Origin: 'Osedax' symbiont bacterium Rs2_46_30_T18
GTDB lineage: Bacteria > Pseudomonadota > Gammaproteobacteria > Pseudomonadales > Balneatricaceae
Assembly (NCBI GenBank): GCA_002163025.1
Contig: MABF01000201.1
Coordinates: forward strand, 1 to 40,806
Length of the DNA stretch: 40,806 nucleotides
Reading direction: 5' to 3'
How positions within the stretch are numbered: the first letter of the stretch is position 1; every line of letters begins with the position of its first letter. Below are positions 7,246 to 14,002 of this stretch, in pieces. The position numbers were made by a program, and so were the translations under genes. The notes beneath the pieces were generated by a model that was not told the origin of the DNA, made no database searches, and saw nothing but the letters and a program-made list of their open reading frames with translations.

Positions 7246-8439
7246 ATGAAAAAGCATCTTTTGACCGTCGCTCTAGCCGCTGCATTGGCTACATCTGGTT
7301 TGGCTAACGCTGCCGACAGCATCAAAGTAGGCGTTATCTTAGGCTATACAGGTCCGATCGAATCACTGACTCCCGACATGGCTGCATCTGCAGAGTTAGC
7401 TTTTAAAGAAGCCTCTGACTCCGGCATGTTATTGGGTGGTAGCACTATCGAAGCTATCCGCGCCGACTCAACTTGTATCGATGCATCAGCTGCAACTGCC
7501 GCTGCTGAGCGTCTAATCACTGCTGATAAAGTTGTCGCTATCATGGGCGCTGACTGCTCTGGTGTAACAACCGCTATCGCTAACTCAGTTGCTGTTCCCA
7601 ATGGTGTAGTGATGGTCTCTCCGTCAGCGACTACTCCAGCGCTAAGTACTATTGAAGATAAAGGTTTCTTCTTTCGCACAGCACCCTCTGACGCTCGCCA
7701 AGGCCAAGTATTAGCTGACGCTGTATTTGAAGCCGGTACTACCAACATCGCTGTTACTTATACTAACAACGATTACGGTAAAGGTTTATCAGACTCTTTC
7801 GTTGGCGCTTTCAAAGCACTGGGCGGTAAAGTCTCTATCGTAGCTGCTCACGAAGACGGCAAGGCTGATTACTCAGCTGAAGTTGCTGCACTTGCGGCCT
7901 CTGGTGCCGACAAGCTAGCGGTACTAGGTTACTTAGATCAAGGCGGTAAGGGCATCATTCAAGCCTCTATCGACACTGGTGCATTTGAAACTTTCGCCCT
8001 TGGCGATGGCATGATCGGCCAGTCTCTGGTCGATGCTTTCGGTGGCGACATGGTTGACACTATCGGTACCTCCCCTGGTGGAGAGAGCGATGCAATGACC
8101 AATTTTATAAAGATGGCTAAAGCAAACAAAATCGGTGGTGAAGGCCCGTATGACGGAACTTCTTACGATGCCGGCGCTTTAATCGTACTGGCTATGCAAG
8201 CTGGCGGTTCAGCAGATCGCGCTGCTATCCAGGCTAACATGATGACAGTTGCAAACGCTCCAGGTACTAAGATTTACCCTGGCGAGCTGAAAAAAGCACT
8301 TGAAATCCTTGCCGGTGGTGGTCAGGTTGATTACGTTGGTGCCACTAACATTGAGTTCAATACCGTTGGTGAAGTTAACGGTGTATACCGTCAGCTAGAG
8401 ATCAAAGACGACAAGTTCTCACTCGTTAAAGTTCGCTAA
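7246..8439 (+). CDS. Periplasmic substrate-binding protein of the HAAT importer (LivK-like)
   Basis: This is a type I periplasmic binding protein (Peripla_BP_6 family) that would deliver an amino acid or amide to LivHM. It starts with a clear Sec signal peptide (MKKHLLTVALAAALATSGLANA, cut before ADS at about residue 23). The mature protein begins IKVGVILGYTGPIESLTPDM, typical of the family, with the SPSATTPALS and FRTAPSD ligand-loop region and TYTNNDYGKGLSDSF at the domain crossover. The start has a GGAGA ribosome site. Codons are strongly shifted to GCT, GTT, GGT and CGT compared with the GCC/GGC-rich permease genes, as expected for a very abundant protein. It has its own -10 element and a terminator. 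Confidence 0.9.
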   Translation: MKKHLLTVALAAALATSGLANAADSIKVGVILGYTGPIESLTPDMAASAELAFKEASDSGMLLGGSTIEAIRADSTCIDASAATAAAERLITADKVVAIMGADCSGVTTAIANSVAVPNGVVMVSPSATTPALSTIEDKGFFFRTAPSDARQGQVLADAVFEAGTTNIAVTYTNNDYGKGLSDSFVGAFKALGGKVSIVAAHEDGKADYSAEVAALAASGADKLAVLGYLDQGGKGIIQASIDTGAFETFALGDGMIGQSLVDAFGGDMVDTIGTSPGGESDAMTNFIKMAKANKIGGEGPYDGTSYDAGALIVLAMQAGGSADRAAIQANMMTVANAPGTKIYPGELKKALEILAGGGQVDYVGATNIEFNTVGEVNGVYRQLEIKDDKFSLVKVR

Positions 8440-8455
8440 GCATTGATGCTCTGCA

Positions 8456-8482
8456 TTAGCTAACTACTTGCTCGTTAGCTAA
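8456..8482 (+). other. Perfect 9-bp hairpin just after the binding-protein gene
   Basis: TTAGCTAAC (8456-8464) pairs with GTTAGCTAA (8474-8482) over a 9-nt loop. It precedes the intrinsic terminator by a few bases and may protect the 3' end of an abundant mRNA. Confidence 0.5.
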
Positions 8483-8487
8483 AACGG

Positions 8488-8522
8488 AAAGCCGGTATAA
8501 TTATTTATATTGGCTTTTTTTT
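8488..8522 (+). terminator. Intrinsic terminator of the binding-protein gene
   Basis: AAAGCC (8488-8493) pairs with GGCTTT (8512-8517); the A+T-rich interior can extend the stem, and a run of eight T (8515-8522) follows directly. Confidence 0.75.
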
Positions 8523-8592
8523 CGGAAAATTTTCAGCTATAAATGCAAATAGCTATATTTTATGTTGTGGATTAAATAACCGGGGATAGAAT

Positions 8593-9462
8593 TTGAGTGA
8601 TAACCAGAATATAAAAGCTGCCGCAATCATGATGCTATCGATGGCGCTGTTCACCACCGGCGATGCCATTATCAAATTTCTCAGTGACGACTTACCCATC
8701 GGCCAAATATTGTTCCTGCGTGGCTCTCTGGTCTGTCTGCTATTTGTTATCCTGCTAAAAAGACAGCAACAGCAAATACTGCCCAAAGAGGGCTGGAACC
8801 GCTGGAATCTACTGCGAGCCCTGTTTGAATTAATGATTGCCGCCAGCTATTTAGTAGGTCTGATATTACTGCCCTTAGCTACCGCTGTAATATTGGTTTT
8901 CAGTGGCCCTATCATGCTCACTATTCTCGCCGCCACTGTACTCAAAGAACAAGTCGGCTGGCGTCGCTGGAGCGCAGTACTACTAGGTTTTGTCGGCGTG
9001 ATTCTAGTCGCTGACTTGGAGCAGGCTTCGCTCACTTCCTGGGCAGTATTACTGCCACTACTGGCCGCTTTTCTAACTGCCCTGCGGGATATTTTTGTGC
9101 GCAATATTCCCAGCGTGCTCAGTTCGACCCAAATCGCTTTCACCACCGCCTGGATCGTCACTATTGGCGGCTTGTTGACCTTGCCCTTTGGTTGGAATAG
9201 CGTCACTAGTGAACACGCGGGGTTACTGGCGCTCGGCAGTGTCTTTATCATGGCAGCCTATTTAAGTTATGTTGTCACCACGCGCATTGGCGAGCTCTCT
9301 TTTATCGCCCCGTTTAAATACACTTCGATCCCGCTGGCGATGTTGATCGGCTATCTGATCTGGGGGGATGTGCCCAGCACTAGTTCTTACCTGGGGACGG
9401 CGATTATTATTGGCTCGGGGATGTTTATATTTGCCCGAGGCAAAAATAAGCAGCAGGCGTGA
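8593..9462 (+). CDS. EamA/DMT-superfamily transporter
   Basis: An inner-membrane protein with about ten hydrophobic helices in two EamA repeats. The first repeat starts MMLSMALFTTGDAIIKFL and the repeat junction has the typical LKEQVGWRRWSAVLLGFVGVILV stretch. The second repeat ends with FGPF-like FIAPFKYTSIPLAML and a GTAIIIGSGMFIFARGK tail. Family members export metabolites or drugs; the substrate cannot be inferred. The start is TTG with GGGGA about 6 nt upstream. Its TGA stop lies inside the first unit of a seven-copy heptamer repeat. It is a single gene between two terminators. Confidence 0.82.
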   Translation: MSDNQNIKAAAIMMLSMALFTTGDAIIKFLSDDLPIGQILFLRGSLVCLLFVILLKRQQQQILPKEGWNRWNLLRALFELMIAASYLVGLILLPLATAVILVFSGPIMLTILAATVLKEQVGWRRWSAVLLGFVGVILVADLEQASLTSWAVLLPLLAAFLTALRDIFVRNIPSVLSSTQIAFTTAWIVTIGGLLTLPFGWNSVTSEHAGLLALGSVFIMAAYLSYVVTTRIGELSFIAPFKYTSIPLAMLIGYLIWGDVPSTSSYLGTAIIIGSGMFIFARGKNKQQA

Positions 9463-9504
9463 GGCGTGAGGCGTGAGGCGTGAGGCGTGAGGCGTGAGGC
9501 GTGA
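9456..9504 (+). repeat. Seven perfect tandem copies of GGCGTGA
   Basis: A 49-bp array of the heptamer GGCGTGA with no mismatch. The transporter gene stops at the TGA of the first unit (9460-9462), so copy-number change would not alter the protein but would alter the 3' untranslated region. Uniform copies indicate recent slippage. Confidence 0.97.
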
Positions 9505-9556
9505 GTTTTACAGTATTATGCTCTGTGTCAAAGTTAATCCAATAAATTGATATCAG

Positions 9557-9621
9557 GAAACAACCGCGACTTTTGAGTTAGCGACTAAAGACATACCTTA
9601 AAAGAAAAATCAGTTGTTTCT
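9557..9621. repeat. Inverted repeat GAAACAAC / GTTGTTTC
   Basis: Perfect 8-bp arms at 9557-9564 and 9614-9621, 49 bp apart, in the A+T-rich gap between the transporter and fba. Function unknown. Confidence 0.5.
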
Positions 9622-9654
9622 TACAGTCGTGAGTCAGCGATACCTGCAAGTACA

Positions 9655-9679
9655 AAAAAAGCCCTCTCGGGCTTTTTTT
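9655..9679. terminator. Bidirectional intrinsic terminator
   Basis: AAAAAAGCCC-TCTC-GGGCTTTTTTT forms a GC-capped stem with a T-run on either strand, placed between the convergent transporter gene and fba. It serves fba on the minus strand 16 nt after its stop, and readthrough from the transporter on the plus strand. Confidence 0.85.
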
Positions 9680-9694
9680 AACGCAAACTAATAC

Positions 9695-10744
9695 TTAGTA
9701 AGTACCGTTCTCATAACCGCTAGCCATATCTTCGAGGCTGATAGCTTTTAGCTTACTGGCCTGCCCCGCAGCATTAAACGCCTCATAGCGGGCGATACTG
9801 ATATCGCGCATTGCCACTGTAGATACCGCTAAGAATTTGCGTGGATCGAATTCAGACGGGTTCTGCGCCAGGAAGCGACGCACTGCACCGGTGGAGGCCA
9901 AACGTAAGTCGGTATCGATATTGATCTTGCGCACACCGTGCCTGATGCCCTGTACAATCTGCTCAACCGGCACACCGTAGGTTTCAGGAATTTCTCCACC
10001 AAACTCATTGATGATAGCCAACCACTCCTGGGGTACTGAAGAGGAACCGTGCATGACCAGATGGGTGTTGGGAATGCGACTGTGAATGTTTTTGATTAAA
10101 TCGATAGACAGAATATCGTCAGTCGGCGGACGGCTGAACTTGTAGGCACCATGGGATGTACCACAGGCAATTGCCAGTGCGTCTACTTTAGTTTTAGCCA
10201 CAAAGTCAGCGGCCTCTTCAGGATCGGTAAGCATCTGTTCCATAGAGAGCTTGCCCTCTGCACCAACACCATCTTCCTCGCCCGCTTCACCGGTCTCCAG
10301 AGATCCCAGACAACCTAACTCTCCTTCAACAGAGACACCACAGGCATGGGCCATTTCCACCGTGCGACGGGTAACCTCGACGTTGTACTCATAAGACGCT
10401 GGGGTTTTACCGTTTTCCAACAGCGATCCATCCATCATTACCGATGAGAAGCCCATGGCGATAGAGCGCTGACAAATAGCAGGGGAAGTACCGTGGTCCT
10501 GATGCATGCAGACGGGAATGTGTGGAAACTCGGCGATGGCCGCAAGAATCATGTGCCTTAAAAAATTAGATCCTGCGTACTTTCTGGCACCTGCTGATGC
10601 CTGCACTATAACTGGGGAATCCGTTTTATCGGCGGCTTCCATTATCGCCCGCATCTGCTCTAAGTTGTTTACGTTAAAGGCGGGAATACCGTAGTCATTT
10701 TCCGCTGCATGATCCAGCAGTTGGCGCATCGAGATTAATGCCAT
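9695..10744 (-). CDS. fba: Class II fructose-1,6-bisphosphate aldolase
   Basis: Reversible cleavage of fructose-1,6-bisphosphate to glyceraldehyde-3-phosphate and dihydroxyacetone phosphate in glycolysis and gluconeogenesis. It is a zinc enzyme of the class IIB (CbbA-like) type. The HQDHG motif at residues 81-85 gives catalytic Asp83 and zinc ligand His84. The other ligands are expected at Glu in VEGELG, His198 (GTSHGAYKF) and His232 (VMHGSSS). The NIDTD phosphate-binding motif follows near residue 275. The length (349) fits. It has its own promoter and terminator and is probably monocistronic downstream of aspA. Confidence 0.95.
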   Translation of the reverse strand: MALISMRQLLDHAAENDYGIPAFNVNNLEQMRAIMEAADKTDSPVIVQASAGARKYAGSNFLRHMILAAIAEFPHIPVCMHQDHGTSPAICQRSIAMGFSSVMMDGSLLENGKTPASYEYNVEVTRRTVEMAHACGVSVEGELGCLGSLETGEAGEEDGVGAEGKLSMEQMLTDPEEAADFVAKTKVDALAIACGTSHGAYKFSRPPTDDILSIDLIKNIHSRIPNTHLVMHGSSSVPQEWLAIINEFGGEIPETYGVPVEQIVQGIRHGVRKINIDTDLRLASTGAVRRFLAQNPSEFDPRKFLAVSTVAMRDISIARYEAFNAAGQASKLKAISLEDMASGYENGTY

Positions 10745-10769
10745 GTCACATTACCTGTCATTTTCAGTC

Positions 10770-10805
10770 ATTATAAAACGACAGTTAAAGGCTCGTGTTT
10801 AACTG
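10770..10805 (-). promoter_or_regulatory. Predicted fba promoter with an 8-bp-arm inverted repeat
   Basis: On the minus strand a consensus TATAAT (10770-10775) has a weak -35. A perfect inverted repeat, CAGTTAAA (10782-10789) and TTTAACTG (10798-10805) with an 8-nt spacer, covers the -35 region, a typical place for a repressor. Regulator unknown. Confidence 0.4.
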
Positions 10806-10882
10806 CCATCGATTTCGAGCGGCATTCTAACAGAGCGCGACCGATAAACATAAAAATCTAGCAACTTTTTCACTCTGGTCAA

Positions 10883-12304
10883 TCACAGCCCGAGCATGTT
10901 TTCCGGCTTCAGTGCATTCTCTAACACTTCCTCACTGAGCAGTCTTTGCCGACGAATTACATCCAGTACACTGCAGTTCTCTGCCAGCGCCGTTTTGGCG
11001 ATGCGACTGGCCGTTTCATAGCCTAGCAGAGGAGTTACGGCGGTGATCAGGCCGATACTACGATTGACTTGCTGCAGGCAAACTTCCCGATTGGCGGTGA
11101 TGCCGACTACACAGCGCTGCTTAAACATCTGCATCGCCTTGGTTAACATGCGAATAGACTCTAGGGTATTGAAGGCGATCAGCGGCTCCATTGCATTGAG
11201 TTGCAACTGCCCGGCCTCTGCGGCCATTGTAATAGCTAAATCATTGCCTATCACTTGATAGGCAACTTGATTAACCGCCTCGGGGATCACCGGGTTGATT
11301 TTACCTGGCATAATTGAACTGCCCGGCTGTTGCGCCGGTAAATTAATTTCATTCAAACCACAGCGCGGCCCCATACTCAGCATCCGAAGATCGTTAGCTA
11401 TTTTCGACAGCTTTACCGCCAGACGTTTCAACATACCTGAGAACAGCACAAAAGCCCCCATATCTGAGCTGGCCTCGATCAAGTCGCTGGCCTGTTGAAA
11501 CTGAATGCCGCTGAGCTCTGACAAATGCCCCACTGCCAGGCCCGCATACTTAGCATCGGTATTAATAGCAGTACCTATCGCCGTACCGCCTAAATTAATT
11601 TCCTTTAATAGCTCAGTTAAACCGGCAATACGCTGCACGTCTTCAGCTAATGTTGAAGCATAAGACTGAAACTCTTGACCTAAGGTCATAGGCACTGCAT
11701 CTTGTAATTGAGTGCGACCCATTTTGATCACATCGCTAAACTCAGCGGCTTTAATGGCAAAAGCATCGCGCAACTGCGACAGCGAACCGACTAATTCACT
11801 GTGCTGTAGTAAGATAGAAAGGCGCACAGCGGTGGGATAGGCATCGTTGGTCGATTGCGACATATTGACGTCATTGTTGGGATGCAAATATTGATAACTG
11901 CCTCTGCTTTTATGCAGAAACCCCAGACCGATGTTGGCAATCACCTCATTGGCGTTCATGTTGGTGGAGGTTCCGGCACCACCCTGAATCATATCCACCA
12001 CGAATTCACCGTGGTACTGCCCCGCCAAAATACACGCCACTGCCTGTTCGATGGCTGCTAGCTTAGTTGCTGACAACAATCCCAGATCGGCATTCGCTTT
12101 GGCACAGGCGAGTTTCACCATTGCTAAAGCATTCACTAATTTTGGAAAGTGATTGAGAGGCACACCGCTGAGGTCAAAATTTTGCAGGGCTCGCTGAGTC
12201 TGAATACCGTAATAGGCCGACTCTGGTACTTTTTCCTGGCCCAATAAATCTTTTTCTTCTCTGCTAGCGGTTAATCCTGCAGTAGCAGTGGATAAATCTG
12301 TCAT
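10883..12304 (-). CDS. aspA: Aspartate ammonia-lyase (aspartase)
   Basis: Converts L-aspartate to fumarate and ammonia in the cytosol. It belongs to the fumarase/aspartase superfamily; the mobile catalytic SS loop GSSIMPGKINP is at residues 328-338 and the other conserved regions are GGAGTSTNMNANE (108-120), QSTNDAYPTA (150-159) and GRTQLQDA (196-203). The IMPGKINPVIPE form and length (473) fit AspA better than class II fumarase, which usually has VMPGKVNPTQ. The gene lies downstream of dctBD on the same strand, with its own promoter-like region, and this fits use of C4 compounds. Fumarase activity is the alternative but less likely. Confidence 0.92.
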   Translation of the reverse strand: MTDLSTATAGLTASREEKDLLGQEKVPESAYYGIQTQRALQNFDLSGVPLNHFPKLVNALAMVKLACAKANADLGLLSATKLAAIEQAVACILAGQYHGEFVVDMIQGGAGTSTNMNANEVIANIGLGFLHKSRGSYQYLHPNNDVNMSQSTNDAYPTAVRLSILLQHSELVGSLSQLRDAFAIKAAEFSDVIKMGRTQLQDAVPMTLGQEFQSYASTLAEDVQRIAGLTELLKEINLGGTAIGTAINTDAKYAGLAVGHLSELSGIQFQQASDLIEASSDMGAFVLFSGMLKRLAVKLSKIANDLRMLSMGPRCGLNEINLPAQQPGSSIMPGKINPVIPEAVNQVAYQVIGNDLAITMAAEAGQLQLNAMEPLIAFNTLESIRMLTKAMQMFKQRCVVGITANREVCLQQVNRSIGLITAVTPLLGYETASRIAKTALAENCSVLDVIRRQRLLSEEVLENALKPENMLGL

Positions 12305-12341
12305 AGCTTATGATCTCTTAGTCGTTGCAAAGCGCTTGCTA

Positions 12342-12370
12342 GATATAACTAAGACAAAGCATAAGAACAA
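12342..12370 (-). promoter_or_regulatory. Predicted sigma-70 promoter of aspA
   Basis: On the minus strand TTGTTC (-35, plus coordinates 12365-12370) and TATATC (-10, 12342-12347) are separated by exactly 17 nt. The start codon lies about 38 nt downstream of the -10. Confidence 0.35.
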
Positions 12371-12402
12371 TATTTTTTCATTAAAAACAACGTATTACAA
12401 TA

Positions 12403-12419
12403 TGGAATATAATATTCCA
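12403..12419. promoter_or_regulatory. Perfect 17-bp palindrome TGGAATAT-A-ATATTCCA upstream of aspA
   Basis: Arms of 8 bp are perfect. It sits upstream of the predicted aspA -35 at an activator-like distance. The TGGAA..TTCCA ends resemble the published IclR box (TGGAAAT-N-ATTTCCA), but the centre is longer, so the regulator family is a guess. Confidence 0.45.
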
Positions 12420-12448
12420 AAAGATAATATCGGTATCAAGTCAGTGAG

Positions 12449-12622
12449 TTAGGGCTTGTAATCCCTTTTATCTAATCCGTATTTCTTCATTTTGTCATAC
12501 AAGGTTTTGCGTGCCAGCTCCAAGCTATTTTGCGTATTTTGAACAGAGCCACCACATTTTCCCAACTCGGTATGGATTAGCATTTTTTCAACTGCAATGC
12601 CCACTTGCGTCAGGGCTTCAGG
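12449..12622 (-). pseudogene. Relic of a dctD 3' end (Fis-type HTH) between dctD and aspA
   Basis: Positions 12451-12590 repeat 12628-12767 (offset 177 bp) with about five mismatches in 140. On the minus strand this relic still reads in frame as a DctD tail (MLIHTELGKCGGSVQNTQNS onward to KRDYKP and TAA), differing at D-to-N and S-to-R in the matching part. The frame opens only after a TGA, with a diverged LTQVGIAVEKM segment before the strong match. It lacks a start, receiver and ATPase, so it is a gene fragment, either a partial tandem duplication or what remains of a second paralogue. Confidence 0.85.
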
Positions 12623-12634
12623 GCTTCAGGGCTT
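12611..12634 (+). repeat. Three tandem copies of CAGGGCTT across the dctD stop
   Basis: Perfect octamers at 12611-12618, 12619-12626 and 12627-12634. The minus-strand dctD stop (12626-12628) lies at the junction of copies two and three. The array joins the gene to its downstream relic. Confidence 0.9.
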
Positions 12635-13999
12635 ATAATCGCTCTTATCTAATCCGTATTTCTTCATTTTGTCATACAAGGTTTTGCGTGCCAGCTCCAA
12701 GCTATTTTGCGTATCTTGAACAGAGCCACCACATTTTCCCAACTCGGTATGGATTAGCATCTTTTCAAATTGCGCCACTTGCTCAGCCAAGTTTAGACCC
12801 GACTGCTCCTGGGGGATCAATTTATTGTCAAAGTCGAACGTGCAATTCTCACCTAACAGCACATTGCGCTCGGCAATGTTCCGCAACTCTCGGATATTAC
12901 CGGGCCAGTCATGACTCATCAGAGCCGCCATCCGCTCCCGGGACAACTCTTCTACATCGCGACCGTATTGGGTGGAAGCTATGATCGAGAAATGCTGAAA
13001 CAACAGCGGGATATCTTCTTTTCGACGGCGCAGCGGCGGTATTGTAACTTTGACCACGTTTAGCCGATAATATAAATCTTCTCTGAATAACCTCTGCTCA
13101 GCCAGTGCTTTAAGGTCGACTTTGGTGGCCGCTATGATCCGTAAATCCAAGTTTATAGATTCATTCGAGCCAAGCCGCTCTATGCTGCGATCCTCGATAA
13201 CTCTGAGTAATTTGACCTGCAGCGCCAGCGGCATACTCTCAATTTCATCCAGAAATACGGTACCGCCATCTGCGTATTCAAACTTGCCGATACGCCGCGC
13301 CTTGGCATCGGTAAAGGCACCTTTTTCATGGCCAAACAACTCGCTTTCAATCAGGCTCTCGGGCACAGCCCCACAGTTGATCGCCACAAATTTATGCTCG
13401 CGTCTGTTACTGTGCTCGTGGATATAGCGCGCCAAAAGATCTTTGCCGGTACCGGTTTCCGCCTCGATCAAGATATCTGTCGGGGCGTCTGCAACACTGC
13501 CCACTAAACGGCGCAGCTGTACTATTTCAGCGCTGTTACCAATGATTCTCGGCCCCAGGGCCACTTGCGTTTCCAGCTCGTTGCGCAGTCGGTGATTCTC
13601 TAAGCTCAAGGCGCGCTTTTCACTGGCCCGGCGAATCACATCCAATAGTTTGTCAGGGGAAAAAGGTTTCTCCAGAAAATCGTAGGCACCCTGTTGAATC
13701 GCCGACACCGCCATAGAGATATCCCCATGGCCGGTCATTAGAATCATCGGAATTTCGCTGTCAATGCTGGATATCTGCCCCATCAAGGTCAAACCATCCA
13801 TCCCCGGCATACTGATATCTGACACTATCACCCCGTCCCACTGCGCCCGCAGCTGCTCAAGAGCAGCCTCTGCACTGGCGCAAGTAATGACCTCGAAACC
13901 TGCCAGTTCGATGCTCTGCGCCAGTGACATGCGTATAGACTTTTCGTCGTCTACTAATAGCACTTTGTTAGAAAACTTATTATCTTTGGGCTGCTGCAT
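12626..13999 (-). CDS. dctD: Sigma-54-dependent response regulator, DctD type
   Basis: Domain order: receiver (about residues 10-125, phosphoacceptor Asp61 in SDISMPGMDG), sigma-54 interaction AAA+ ATPase (about 150-380) and a C-terminal Fis-type HTH (about 410-457). Family role: activated by DctB, it binds enhancers and drives sigma-54 promoters for C4-dicarboxylate uptake. Two conserved motifs vary. The sigma-54 contact loop reads GAFTDA (227-232) instead of GAFTGA, and Walker A reads AETGTGKD (180-187) with alanine for the first glycine. Walker B (GGTVFLDEIE) and the arginine-finger region (FREDLYYRLNV) look normal. It begins 3 nt after the dctB stop. A second copy of its HTH-coding end lies downstream. 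Confidence 0.88.
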   Translation of the reverse strand: MQQPKDNKFSNKVLLVDDEKSIRMSLAQSIELAGFEVITCASAEAALEQLRAQWDGVIVSDISMPGMDGLTLMGQISSIDSEIPMILMTGHGDISMAVSAIQQGAYDFLEKPFSPDKLLDVIRRASEKRALSLENHRLRNELETQVALGPRIIGNSAEIVQLRRLVGSVADAPTDILIEAETGTGKDLLARYIHEHSNRREHKFVAINCGAVPESLIESELFGHEKGAFTDAKARRIGKFEYADGGTVFLDEIESMPLALQVKLLRVIEDRSIERLGSNESINLDLRIIAATKVDLKALAEQRLFREDLYYRLNVVKVTIPPLRRRKEDIPLLFQHFSIIASTQYGRDVEELSRERMAALMSHDWPGNIRELRNIAERNVLLGENCTFDFDNKLIPQEQSGLNLAEQVAQFEKMLIHTELGKCGGSVQDTQNSLELARKTLYDKMKKYGLDKSDYKP

Positions 14000-14002
14000 C
14001 TT

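Noticed and set aside
7344-7748. 134-codon antisense frame inside the binding-protein gene
   Set aside because: Shadow of a well-supported gene with strong codon bias; composition rich in Ala/Ser reflects antisense of GCT/GGT codons.
12325-12341. Possible sigma-54 promoter of aspA (minus strand TAGCAAG-N4-TTGCA)
   Set aside because: The essential GG at -24 is AG, and the implied transcription start would cut into the ribosome binding region.
12610-12800. CRISPR-like or mobile-element repeat around the dctD end
   Set aside because: There is one duplicated block and one octamer array only; no spacers, no transposase, no terminal inverted repeats.
12511-12984. Plus-strand open frame of 157 codons with an internal repeat of about 35 residues
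   Set aside because: It is the reverse-strand image of the dctD 3' end and its duplicate; the repeat comes from the DNA duplication, and dctD itself is clearly coding on the other strand.
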